NCBI GenBank assembly: GCA_021767245.1
Contig: JAASTO010000172.1
Coordinates: forward strand, 1 to 5,660
Direction: 5' to 3'
Length of the DNA stretch: 5,660 nucleotides
Source: Balneolaceae bacterium
GTDB taxonomy: Bacteria; Bacteroidota; Rhodothermia; Balneolales; Balneolaceae
Below, piece by piece: positions 1 through 5,068 of this stretch. The notes under the pieces were generated by a model, which was given only the letters and a program-made list of their open reading frames with translations, was not told the DNA's origin and searched no databases. Each line of letters starts with the position of its first letter. Positions within the stretch are counted from its first letter, which is position 1. The translations under genes and the position numbers were made by a program.

Positions 1-39
1 AGGTCTCTTGATTAATACGTTTTCGTTAACTGAATTCAT
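1..39 (-). CDS. Possible 5' end of a gene leaving the left edge
   Basis: On the minus strand an ATG at 37-39 opens a frame that stays open to the window edge. It reads MNSVNENVLIKRP, 13 codons. The start resembles that of SRPBCC/START-like small proteins, which often begin with a short strand followed by a Val-Leu-Ile-Lys-Arg-Pro type segment, but 13 residues cannot establish this. No Shine-Dalgarno sequence precedes the ATG. It lies downstream of the MerR-type gene on the same strand, with 188 bp between. It could equally be a chance open frame. Confidence 0.25.
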   Translation of the reverse strand, partial: MNSVNENVLIKRP

Positions 40-227
40 TTACTGAGCTTGTTCAAATACGGCTTTATGAAGCAATCATGAAGGTAAGATAAATTCCTGA
101 TTTTTGTTAGTTACTTTGAAGTTTTCTAAGGCAAAAATGCAGTTTTGATACAGAATACTTGTAAAAATAGTTTAGGGCGGTACACTTTGTGATCCGTTGA
201 ACCTATCAGATGATAAACCTATTTCCC
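40..227. other. Non-coding stretch downstream of the MerR-type gene
   Basis: All frames are interrupted by stops, and I see no tRNA, strong hairpin with a T-run, or convincing promoter. The only small structures are a near-perfect 12-bp palindrome at 205-216 (TATCA, 2 nt, TGATA) and a repeated ATGAAG at 67-72 and 79-84. Neither is enough for a call. The stretch could carry the promoter of the putative minus-strand gene at the left edge. Confidence 0.5.
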
Positions 228-551
228 TTAAAGCCTTTCAAGAAGGTCATTTAAAAATACCCGGATCTCGGAAAGGTCTTTTTGTGCCTCGGCACTCAGG
301 TCTGATTGCTTCTTTTTGGGTTCGCCATTGGTCAGGATCTCCTGAACACCTTCTGTGCTGTACTTTTTGTCGTGCAACAACTCTTTGATCCTGAATATGA
401 GCGCCAGCTCACTCTCCTTGTACACACGGTTTCCCGCACTGTTTTTCTTAGGTCTAAGCTCAGAATAGGTCTTTTCCCAATTTCTGAGAACATGCGGCTC
501 AAGTCCCGTTAATTTACTGACTTCACCCATGGAGTAATACAATTTTTTCAT
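228..551 (-). CDS. MerR-family DNA-binding transcriptional regulator, short form
   Basis: This 107-residue protein is probably a cytoplasmic, dimeric DNA-binding regulator. Residues 4-75 look like a MerR-type winged helix-turn-helix: YYSMGEVSKLTGLEPHVLR forms the recognition helices, followed by NWE (24-26), the wing with LRPKKNSAGNRVY (32-44), and a helix rich in Lys and Leu. Residues 76-84 are a charged Lys-rich linker. Residues 88-107 form a short helix with Leu/Ile spacing that suits dimer pairing. There is no C-terminal effector domain and no Cys for metal sensing, so an inducer cannot be guessed. Full-length MerR sensors are usually longer. The common Tyr before Trp-Glu (LRYWE) is Asn here. 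The start is the ATG at 549-551; no Shine-Dalgarno sequence precedes it. It diverges from the glycosyltransferase gene across 78 bp and might control it or itself, which is inference. Confidence 0.88.
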   Translation of the reverse strand: MKKLYYSMGEVSKLTGLEPHVLRNWEKTYSELRPKKNSAGNRVYKESELALIFRIKELLHDKKYSTEGVQEILTNGEPKKKQSDLSAEAQKDLSEIRVFLNDLLERL

Positions 552-629
552 AGCAGGCAGAAAGTGTATTTTAGAGCTGTTTTGTTTATGAAAGTAAACT
601 AATTCTGATCATTTATAAAAGGTTACATT
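552..629. promoter_or_regulatory. Divergent intergenic region between the MerR-type and GT2 genes
   Basis: This 78-bp AT-rich gap must hold the promoters of both flanking genes, which are transcribed away from each other. I do not see a clean TTTG / TAnnTTTG pair for either direction. On the plus strand a TTTG occurs at 581-584, but no well-spaced -7 element follows it. Partly symmetric AT-rich sequence (TTTATGA near 585 and TCATTTATAAA near 609) might be an operator for the MerR-type protein, but the symmetry is imperfect. The regulatory role is inferred from position only. Confidence 0.35.
617..622 (+). promoter_or_regulatory. Shine-Dalgarno-like AAAAGG supporting a TTG start
   Basis: AAAAGG ends 7 nt before the TTG at 630-632, a suitable distance for a ribosome binding site. 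An in-frame stop lies at 606-608, and no ATG or GTG occurs in frame before the first beta-strand of the enzyme. The TTG is therefore the best start codon. The match to the anti-Shine-Dalgarno sequence is short, and such sites are used weakly in Bacteroidota. Confidence 0.4.
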
Positions 630-1583
630 TTGCAAGATAAGGATACTAATTCAAATATTGACATAAGTTTAGTGATCCCGGTTTATAACGAGGAGGATTC
701 ACTGCCTGAACTTGAAAAAGCTATCTCAGAAGCTCTTTCTGCTCAATACAATTATGAGGTCATATTTGTTGACGATGGGTCTTCAGATAATTCCTGGAAG
801 GTGATCAAAGATCTGGCCCTGAGCAAAGAGGGTGTAAAAGGCGTTTCATTCCATCATAACTATGGAAAAAGCGTGGCATTGCAGGCCGGGTTTGAAAAGG
901 CGAAGGGAGAGTTTGTGGTAACCCTGGATTCTGACCTTCAAGATGATCCGCATGAAATACCTGAGATGATACAAATGTTGAAGGATGGGCATGACCTTGT
1001 AAGTGGTTGGAAAAAAGTAAGGCATGATCCGATCTCAAAAACCATTCCTTCGAAGTTTTTCAATTATGTGACAAGAAAGGTGGCAGGCATTGATCTGCAC
1101 GATTTTAATTGTGGCCTTAAGGCCTACAGATCAGAAGTTGTAGAGAACATCTATTTGTATGGAGAGCTTCACCGGTACATCCCAATGCTAGCAAAGAGGG
1201 AGGGCTATGGCCGGATAACTGAAAAAGTGGTCAAACATCATCCACGAAAATATGGTAAGACCAAATTTGGCTTGTCAAGGTTTATGAACGGCTTCCTTGA
1301 CCTGGTGACCATCACCTTTGTTCAGCGTTATCTTCAGAAACCCATGCATTTCTTTGGAACCATAGGTATGCTACTTCTTATTGCCGGTGGTGTTATTAAT
1401 GCTTACATGGCTTTTATAAAGATATTCTTTGGGGAGAGTATTGGAAACAGGCCGTTATTGTTTTTAGGTATACTACTAATGGTTGTCGGTGCTCAGTTCT
1501 TTTCAACCGGTTTGTTAGGTGAGCTGATAAATAAGAATCATGTGGAAAAACAAAAGCCACGAATCAGAGACCGAATCAACTGA
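630..1583 (+). CDS. Membrane-anchored family 2 glycosyltransferase (GtrB/DPM1/ArnC type)
   Basis: The 317-residue product is predicted to transfer a sugar from a nucleotide donor to a polyprenyl-phosphate or similar lipid carrier at the inner face of the cytoplasmic membrane. The GT-A domain spans about residues 12-225. It has SLVIPVYNEEDSL (13-25), the nucleotide-binding VDDGSSD (47-53), the metal-binding LDSDLQDDP (99-107, Asp100 and Asp102), the acceptor-side GELHRYIP (178-185) and HHPRKYGKTKFG (203-214). Two membrane helices follow, at about 241-263 and 275-300, then a basic tail. This order and length are typical of GtrB, DPM1-like and ArnC-like enzymes, which differ in donor sugar; the sequence does not tell which. 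The start is TTG. The stop is 40 bp before the preferred ATPase start, so the two genes are probably co-transcribed. Confidence 0.93.
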   Translation: MQDKDTNSNIDISLVIPVYNEEDSLPELEKAISEALSAQYNYEVIFVDDGSSDNSWKVIKDLALSKEGVKGVSFHHNYGKSVALQAGFEKAKGEFVVTLDSDLQDDPHEIPEMIQMLKDGHDLVSGWKKVRHDPISKTIPSKFFNYVTRKVAGIDLHDFNCGLKAYRSEVVENIYLYGELHRYIPMLAKREGYGRITEKVVKHHPRKYGKTKFGLSRFMNGFLDLVTITFVQRYLQKPMHFFGTIGMLLLIAGGVINAYMAFIKIFFGESIGNRPLLFLGILLMVVGAQFFSTGLLGELINKNHVEKQKPRIRDRIN

Positions 1584-1623
1584 GTCACCAACTTATAATA
1601 TTCACCGATCAAAGAATTTCATA

Positions 1624-4308
1624 ATGGCAACAAGGTCCGAATCTAAAACAGAACGTGAAGTAATAGACAAACCCTTTGCCTTAACAGGAAGTGAAGTACT
1701 GTCAAAATACGGAGTGGATAAGGAGCAGGGCCTGACAGAGGAAGAAGTTCAAAGCAGGAGAGATAAATTTGGGGTCAACCGGTTAAGACAGCATAAAAGC
1801 AGAAGTATATGGTCTGTCTTGGTCGCTCAGTTCAAAAGTATCATCATAGGTTTACTTGCGGTTGCTGCCATAGCAGCCTTTTTATATGGTGAGTGGGTTG
1901 AAGGATGGGCTGTTTTGGTCGTGATACTTATTAATACCCTGATCGGTTTTGTAACTGAATTGAGAGCTGTCCGCGCTATGGAAGCTTTGTCCAAGCTGGG
2001 AACGGTTAAAACACGGGTAAAAAGAAATGGCCGGACAATTGAGGTAGACGCCGAGGAACTAGTACCGGGTGACCTTGTGGTGATCGAAGGTGGAGATGTC
2101 ATAACGGCCGATCTAAGGATCATCAACGCTTCCAAACTACAGGCTAATGAATCGGCGCTGACCGGGGAAAGTCTTCCTGTTTCGAAAAATGAGGAGATTG
2201 TAGATGAAGAAGTTGTGCTGGCTGAAAGAAGCAACATGTTATATAAAGGCACGGCAGTTACCAGAGGATCAGCCCTGGCAGTAGTGGTTGAAACCGGAAT
2301 GAACACCGAGCTGGGTAAAATTTCTTCGCTTGTGGAAACAACTGAGGATGAAGCCACTCCTCTTGAAGAACGGCTGGATAAACTCGGGTATAAACTGATC
2401 TATGTGACCGTAGGAATTATTCTGGCTATTGTGCTCATCGGTATAATAAGTGGTAAAGACATTGTGTTGATGATAGAAACCGGTATCGCTTTAGCCGTTG
2501 CAGCAATTCCGGAAGGGCTGCCTATTGTTGCAACATTATCACTGGCCAAAGGGCTTAAAACACTTGCAAATAAGAATGCATTGGTTAATAAGCTATCATC
2601 GGTTGAGACACTAGGAGCCACCTCCGTAATTTGTACGGATAAAACAGGAACTCTGACTGAAAATCAGATGACCGCCACACAGGTTCATTTGTACCAAAAA
2701 GAGATAGATGTAAATGGAGAGAATGGTCAGGTTTTGACAGAAAACGGTATTTCAAAGCGTATTGAACAAGATCAAGACCTGAGGCTTGCCATTGAAATTG
2801 GTATGATCTGCAACAACGCGACATTCGAAGCAGGATCTGAGGAGAATAATGGTGACCCCCTTGAAATTGCTCTCCTTGAACTTGGATACAAAGCTGGTAT
2901 CTCTCATTCAAAATTGATTGAACAACACCCTGAGGTTAAGGAAGATGCCTTTGATTCGACAACAAAAATGATGGCCACATGGAATAAAACAGATCAGGAT
3001 TCATTTAGGGTTTACGCCAAAGGAGCACCTGAAGCCATAATAGAACATTGTACCACTTACCTGAAAGATGGGGAATGCAAGTCGCTTGACAAAACGGCTC
3101 AAGAGTATTGGTTAGACCTAAATAATAAATTAGCAGGGCAGGGATACAGAATGATAGCCCTGGCCAGTAAACTTTCAGATACATCGGACGGCAATTCGTA
3201 CAGTGATCTTTGTTTTGTTGGGTTGGTTGCTTTAATGGATCCTCCCAGAAAAGGAGTTAGAGCGGCCATAGAAGAATGTCGTCAGGCAGGTATCAATGTA
3301 GTGATGGTGACCGGCGATCAAGCTGAAACGGCACGGTACATTGCTAGCGAGCTCAGGTTAGATGAGAATAGTAGCAACGTGGTGGTGCATGGCAGCAAAC
3401 TGTATGACACAGACACAGAAACTAAACTCAATTCGTCCGTCTATGCCCGTATCGATCCCAAACAAAAGCTGGATATTATTGAAATGTACCAGAATGAGAA
3501 TCAAACGGTGGCTATGACCGGAGATGGGGTCAATGATGCACCGGCTTTAAAAAAAGCCGATATAGGGATCGCGATGGGTCAGCGGGGAACACAGGTGGCC
3601 CGTGAAGCAGCAGACATTGTGCTCACGGATGACGCCTTTTCCACCATTGTTGTAGCTGTTGAACAGGGCAGGATCATCTTCAATAATATCAGAAAATTTG
3701 TGTTTTATCTGATGTCCTGTAATGTAAGTGAGGTAGCCGTGGTTGGTATTGCTTCGTTTATTGGAATGCCACTCCCGATCCTGCCTTTGCAGATACTATT
3801 CCTGAATCTGGTAACCGATGTCTTTCCGGCTCTTGCACTGGGGCTTGGGGAAGGGGATAGATCCATCATGAAAGAAAAGCCAAGAGATACCGATGAGCCT
3901 ATTTTAACGACTAAACACTGGAAAAGGATCGGGGTGTACAGTTTTGTGATCATGACGTCTGTTCTTGCCTCATTCTACATTGGTCTTCAATGGATGAGTG
4001 TTGGAGCTGATGGCGCGGTTACCATGAGCTTTCTGACTCTTGCACTTGCACAATTATGGCATGTATTCAACATGAGGGATGACCACAGTTCTATCTTTTC
4101 GAATTCTGTAACCAGAAATAAATGGGTTTGGGGAGCTATCTTACTTTGTGTAGAATTACTGTTGACCGCAATCTATGTACCTTTGTTTGCGGAAGTTCTT
4201 AGTTTGGTAAAACCGACTCTGCCTATGTGGGGTATTGTCATGGTGATGAGCTTAATACCATTAGTATTTGGACAACTATTTATCAGTTTAAGAAAGAAGA
4301 AAGGATAA
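1624..4308 (+). CDS. P2A-type (calcium-pump-like) cation-translocating P-type ATPase
   Basis: This 894-residue integral membrane protein should couple ATP hydrolysis to cation export, most likely Ca2+. It has an N-terminal cation-ATPase segment (about 15-60), helices M1-M2 (72-112), the actuator domain with TGES (180-183), M3-M4 (257-310) with PEGLP (296-300), the phosphorylation site DKTGT (Asp339), a nucleotide-binding domain with KGAPE (466-470), MVTGD (561-565), the hinge GDGVNDAP (633-640), and M5-M10 (about 691-888). Compared with SERCA, ligands appear kept in M4 (Glu297), M5 (Asn700, Glu703) and M6 (Asn728, Thr731, Asp732). The residue matching SERCA Glu908 in M8 seems to be Gln810. 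Length is normal for the family and no break is seen. I chose the ATG at 1624. An in-frame ATG at 1540 would add 28 polar residues and overlap the glycosyltransferase gene by 44 bp. Related P2 pumps carry other ions, so Ca2+ is probable rather than proven. Confidence 0.92.
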   Translation: MATRSESKTEREVIDKPFALTGSEVLSKYGVDKEQGLTEEEVQSRRDKFGVNRLRQHKSRSIWSVLVAQFKSIIIGLLAVAAIAAFLYGEWVEGWAVLVVILINTLIGFVTELRAVRAMEALSKLGTVKTRVKRNGRTIEVDAEELVPGDLVVIEGGDVITADLRIINASKLQANESALTGESLPVSKNEEIVDEEVVLAERSNMLYKGTAVTRGSALAVVVETGMNTELGKISSLVETTEDEATPLEERLDKLGYKLIYVTVGIILAIVLIGIISGKDIVLMIETGIALAVAAIPEGLPIVATLSLAKGLKTLANKNALVNKLSSVETLGATSVICTDKTGTLTENQMTATQVHLYQKEIDVNGENGQVLTENGISKRIEQDQDLRLAIEIGMICNNATFEAGSEENNGDPLEIALLELGYKAGISHSKLIEQHPEVKEDAFDSTTKMMATWNKTDQDSFRVYAKGAPEAIIEHCTTYLKDGECKSLDKTAQEYWLDLNNKLAGQGYRMIALASKLSDTSDGNSYSDLCFVGLVALMDPPRKGVRAAIEECRQAGINVVMVTGDQAETARYIASELRLDENSSNVVVHGSKLYDTDTETKLNSSVYARIDPKQKLDIIEMYQNENQTVAMTGDGVNDAPALKKADIGIAMGQRGTQVAREAADIVLTDDAFSTIVVAVEQGRIIFNNIRKFVFYLMSCNVSEVAVVGIASFIGMPLPILPLQILFLNLVTDVFPALALGLGEGDRSIMKEKPRDTDEPILTTKHWKRIGVYSFVIMTSVLASFYIGLQWMSVGADGAVTMSFLTLALAQLWHVFNMRDDHSSIFSNSVTRNKWVWGAILLCVELLLTAIYVPLFAEVLSLVKPTLPMWGIVMVMSLIPLVFGQLFISLRKKKG

Positions 4309-4327
4309 TATCTTAAATGCCAGAAAC

Positions 4328-4361
4328 AAAAAAAGCTTCCCTTGTTGAAAAAGGGAAGCTT
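4328..4361 (-). terminator. Intrinsic terminator at the end of the tRNA cluster
   Basis: A perfect 11-bp stem (AAGCTTCCCTT at 4333-4343 with AAGGGAAGCTT at 4351-4361) encloses a 7-nt loop. Read on the minus strand, the stem is followed by T5, G, T3, the layout of a Rho-independent terminator for the tRNA transcript. On the plus strand the sequence after the stem is not T-rich, so it is a weaker candidate for stopping the converging ATPase transcript, which ends only 24 bp before it. Confidence 0.82.
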
Positions 4362-4368
4362 GATTGCT

Positions 4369-4444
4369 GTACCGCGTACGGGATTTGAACCCGTGCTACC
4401 GCCGTGAAAGGGCGGCGTCCTGGACCCCTAGACGAACGCGGCAT
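4369..4444. repeat. 76-bp exact direct repeat covering tRNA-Glu, copy 1
   Basis: This block is identical to 4586-4661. The identity covers the whole tRNA-Glu gene plus one base on one side and two on the other, then stops abruptly. The offset between copies is 217 bp and the copy between them is tRNA-His. Because identity is confined to the gene, conservation of the tRNA or gene conversion explains it as well as a recent duplication. Confidence 0.95.
4370..4442 (-). tRNA. tRNA-Glu (anticodon TTC), distal copy
   Basis: The 73-nt minus-strand gene folds into a full cloverleaf. The acceptor stem is GCCGCGT/ACGCGGT, the anticodon stem CCGCC/GGCGG around loop CTTTCAC, and the T arm ACGGG-TTCAAAT-CCCGT. 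The anticodon TTC reads Glu codons GAA and GAG. The terminal acceptor pair is G1·U72 and the discriminator base is A. CCA is not encoded. It is identical to the gene at 4587-4659 and lies between two terminator-like hairpins, with only 61 bp separating it from tRNA-His upstream. Confidence 0.97.
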
Positions 4445-4460
4445 CAAAAAACTTGTCAAT

Positions 4461-4491
4461 AAAAAAACCGTGGATGTTTTAATATCCACAG
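4461..4491 (-). terminator. Intrinsic-terminator-like hairpin between tRNA-His and distal tRNA-Glu
   Basis: On the minus strand an 8-bp stem (CTGTGGAT with ATCCACGG, one T·G pair) with an 8-nt AT-rich loop is followed directly by T7. This is a typical Rho-independent terminator shape. It starts 12 nt after the tRNA-His gene and would stop most transcripts before the distal tRNA-Glu. The stem is shorter than those of the other two hairpins, so read-through is plausible. Confidence 0.72.
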
Positions 4492-4503
4492 CTTATTAAA
4501 AAG

Positions 4504-4578
4504 GGAGCCCGATGGGATTTGAACCCACGGCCTCCAGGGCCACAACCTGGCGCTCTAACCAACTGAGCTACGAGCTCC
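4504..4578 (-). tRNA. tRNA-His (anticodon GTG)
   Basis: The 75-nt minus-strand gene has anticodon stem CCAGG/CCTGG with loop TTGTGGC, giving GTG for His codons CAC and CAU. The D stem GCTC/GAGC and T arm GTGGG-TTCAAAT-CCCAT are intact. The acceptor has the eighth base pair specific to tRNA-His: an encoded G at position -1 faces C73 (GGAGCTCG/CGGGCTCC). CCA is not encoded. Only 8 nt separate it from the tRNA-Glu upstream, so the two are surely cut from one transcript. Confidence 0.97.
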
Positions 4579-4585
4579 ATTTTAA

Positions 4586-4661
4586 GTACCGCGTACGGGA
4601 TTTGAACCCGTGCTACCGCCGTGAAAGGGCGGCGTCCTGGACCCCTAGACGAACGCGGCAT
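4586..4661. repeat. 76-bp exact direct repeat covering tRNA-Glu, copy 2
   Basis: Identical over 76 bp to the block at 4369-4444, in the same orientation, with the tRNA-Glu gene filling nearly all of it. The flanks diverge at once (TATATG versus TCAAAA on the plus-strand right side). Confidence 0.95.
4587..4659 (-). tRNA. tRNA-Glu (anticodon TTC), proximal copy
   Basis: This 73-nt gene has the same sequence, base for base, as the distal tRNA-Glu, including the G1·U72 pair and discriminator A. It follows tRNA-Cys by 42 nt and precedes tRNA-His by 8 nt in the direction of transcription. It is upstream of the terminator hairpin at 4461-4491, so it should be the more strongly expressed copy if only the cluster promoter is used. 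CCA is not encoded. Confidence 0.97.
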
Positions 4662-4701
4662 ATATGAAATCAATAAGTCAAAAAAAGAGCTATAACCTAA
4701 G

Positions 4702-4772
4702 AGGCGACAGGCGGGTTCGAACCGCCGTACGAGGTTTTGCAGACCTCTGCCTAACCACTCGGCCATGTCGCC
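4702..4772 (-). tRNA. tRNA-Cys (anticodon GCA)
   Basis: The 71-nt minus-strand gene has acceptor stem GGCGACA/TGTCGCC, anticodon stem GAGGT/ACCTC with loop CTGCAAA (anticodon GCA), and T arm GGCGG-TTCGAAC-CCGCC. The discriminator base is T, a known identity element for tRNA-Cys. CCA is not encoded. It lies 19 nt after tRNA-Arg. The sequence after it contains a T7 run but no convincing stem, so I do not call a terminator there. Confidence 0.97.
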
Positions 4773-4791
4773 TTTTAAAGCACTAAGTTAG

Positions 4792-4865
4792 TACGCCCGA
4801 CAGGACTCGAACCTGTAACCTATTGCTTAGAAGGCAATTGCTCTATCCAGTTGAGCTACGGGCGC
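4792..4865 (-). tRNA. tRNA-Arg (anticodon TCT)
   Basis: The 74-nt minus-strand gene has acceptor stem GCGCCCG/CGGGCGT, D stem GCTC/GAGC, anticodon stem ATTGC/GCAAT with loop CTTCTAA (anticodon TCT, reading AGA and AGG), and T arm ACAGG-TTCGAGT-CCTGT. As in the tRNA-Glu genes, the first acceptor pair is G1·U72 and the discriminator is A. CCA is not encoded. It is the first gene after the strong hairpin at 4893-4930. Confidence 0.97.
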
Positions 4866-4883
4866 TCAACTTAACATTATGTC

Positions 4884-4930
4884 AAAAAAAGTGAGATTTC
4901 CTGATCAAAAAAAGCTGATCAGGAAATCTC
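4884..4930 (-). terminator. Intrinsic-terminator-like hairpin between tRNA-Pro and tRNA-Arg
   Basis: A perfect 15-bp stem (4893-4907 with 4916-4930) with an 8-nt loop is followed on the minus strand by AC and then T7. It begins 5 nt after the tRNA-Pro gene. This is the strongest hairpin in the window and should end many transcripts after tRNA-Pro, although five more tRNA genes lie downstream. It might instead serve as a 3' processing or stability element, since the two extra bases before the T-run weaken the terminator shape slightly. Confidence 0.75.
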
Positions 4931-4934
4931 GATG

Positions 4935-5008
4935 TCGGGGAGACAAGATTTGAACTTGCGACCCTTCGCTCCCAAAGCGAATGCGCTACCGGACTGCGCC
5001 ACTCCCCG
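4935..5008 (-). tRNA. tRNA-Pro (anticodon TGG)
   Basis: The 74-nt minus-strand gene is the first of the cluster. It has acceptor stem CGGGGAG/CTCCCCG with the C1-G72 pair common in bacterial tRNA-Pro, D stem GCGC/GCGC, anticodon stem TTCGC/GCGAA with loop TTTGGGA (anticodon TGG, reading CCN codons), and T arm GCAAG-TTCAAAT-CTTGT with one G·U pair. The discriminator is A and CCA is not encoded. A clear promoter lies 24-55 nt upstream. Confidence 0.97.
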
Positions 5009-5031
5009 GTTTCCGTCCTCAGGACAGATTC

Positions 5032-5063
5032 CAAAAATACGAAGCTTACTAATTGCAGGCAAA
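5032..5063 (-). promoter_or_regulatory. Bacteroidota-type promoter of the tRNA cluster
   Basis: Read on the minus strand, TTTG (5063-5060), a 20-nt spacer and TATTTTTG (5039-5032) match the known Bacteroidota housekeeping consensus TTTG / about 19-20 nt / TAnnTTTG. Transcription would begin a few bases later, near 5025, giving a leader of about 17 nt before tRNA-Pro. The leader contains a small dyad (GTCC, TGA, GGAC at 5015-5025). The -33 element lies just 5 bp beyond the stop codon of the upstream glycosyltransferase gene. Confidence 0.72.
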
Positions 5064-5068
5064 TACTT

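Noticed and set aside
181..189. TACACTTTG as a plus-strand -7 promoter element
   Set aside because: It has three bases rather than two between TA and TTTG, and no plus-strand gene follows it before the antisense MerR-type gene.
1592..1600. TATAAT-like sequence in the gap before the ATPase gene
   Set aside because: No matching -35 or TTTG element lies at a proper distance, and the likely host uses a different -7 consensus. AT-rich chance match.
1540..1623. Upstream ATG giving the ATPase 28 more residues and a 44-bp overlap with the glycosyltransferase gene
   Set aside because: The added residues are polar, match nothing expected before the cation-ATPase N-terminal segment, and have no ribosome site. 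The ATG at 1624 gives a normal N-terminus.
1827..2357. A 176-codon open frame on the minus strand inside the ATPase gene
   Set aside because: It is very rich in Ser, Thr, Ala and Ile, has no recognisable domain, and lies fully antisense to well-conserved ATPase motifs. It is a by-product of codon use on the other strand.
4455..4461. TTGACA on the minus strand (near 4459-4454) and again near 4885-4880, ahead of tRNA genes
   Set aside because: As a -35 box each would put the -10 box inside the tRNA gene. The likely host also uses TTTG at -33.
4687..4701. Possible terminator after tRNA-Cys, because of the T7 run at 4680-4686 on the minus strand
   Set aside because: No stable stem precedes the T-run; the sequence between gene end and T-run has only a few weak pairings.
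4479..4766. A 95-codon minus-strand open frame across the tRNA genes
   Set aside because: It runs through tRNA-Cys, tRNA-Glu and tRNA-His, so its apparent peptide is a translation of tRNA sequence.
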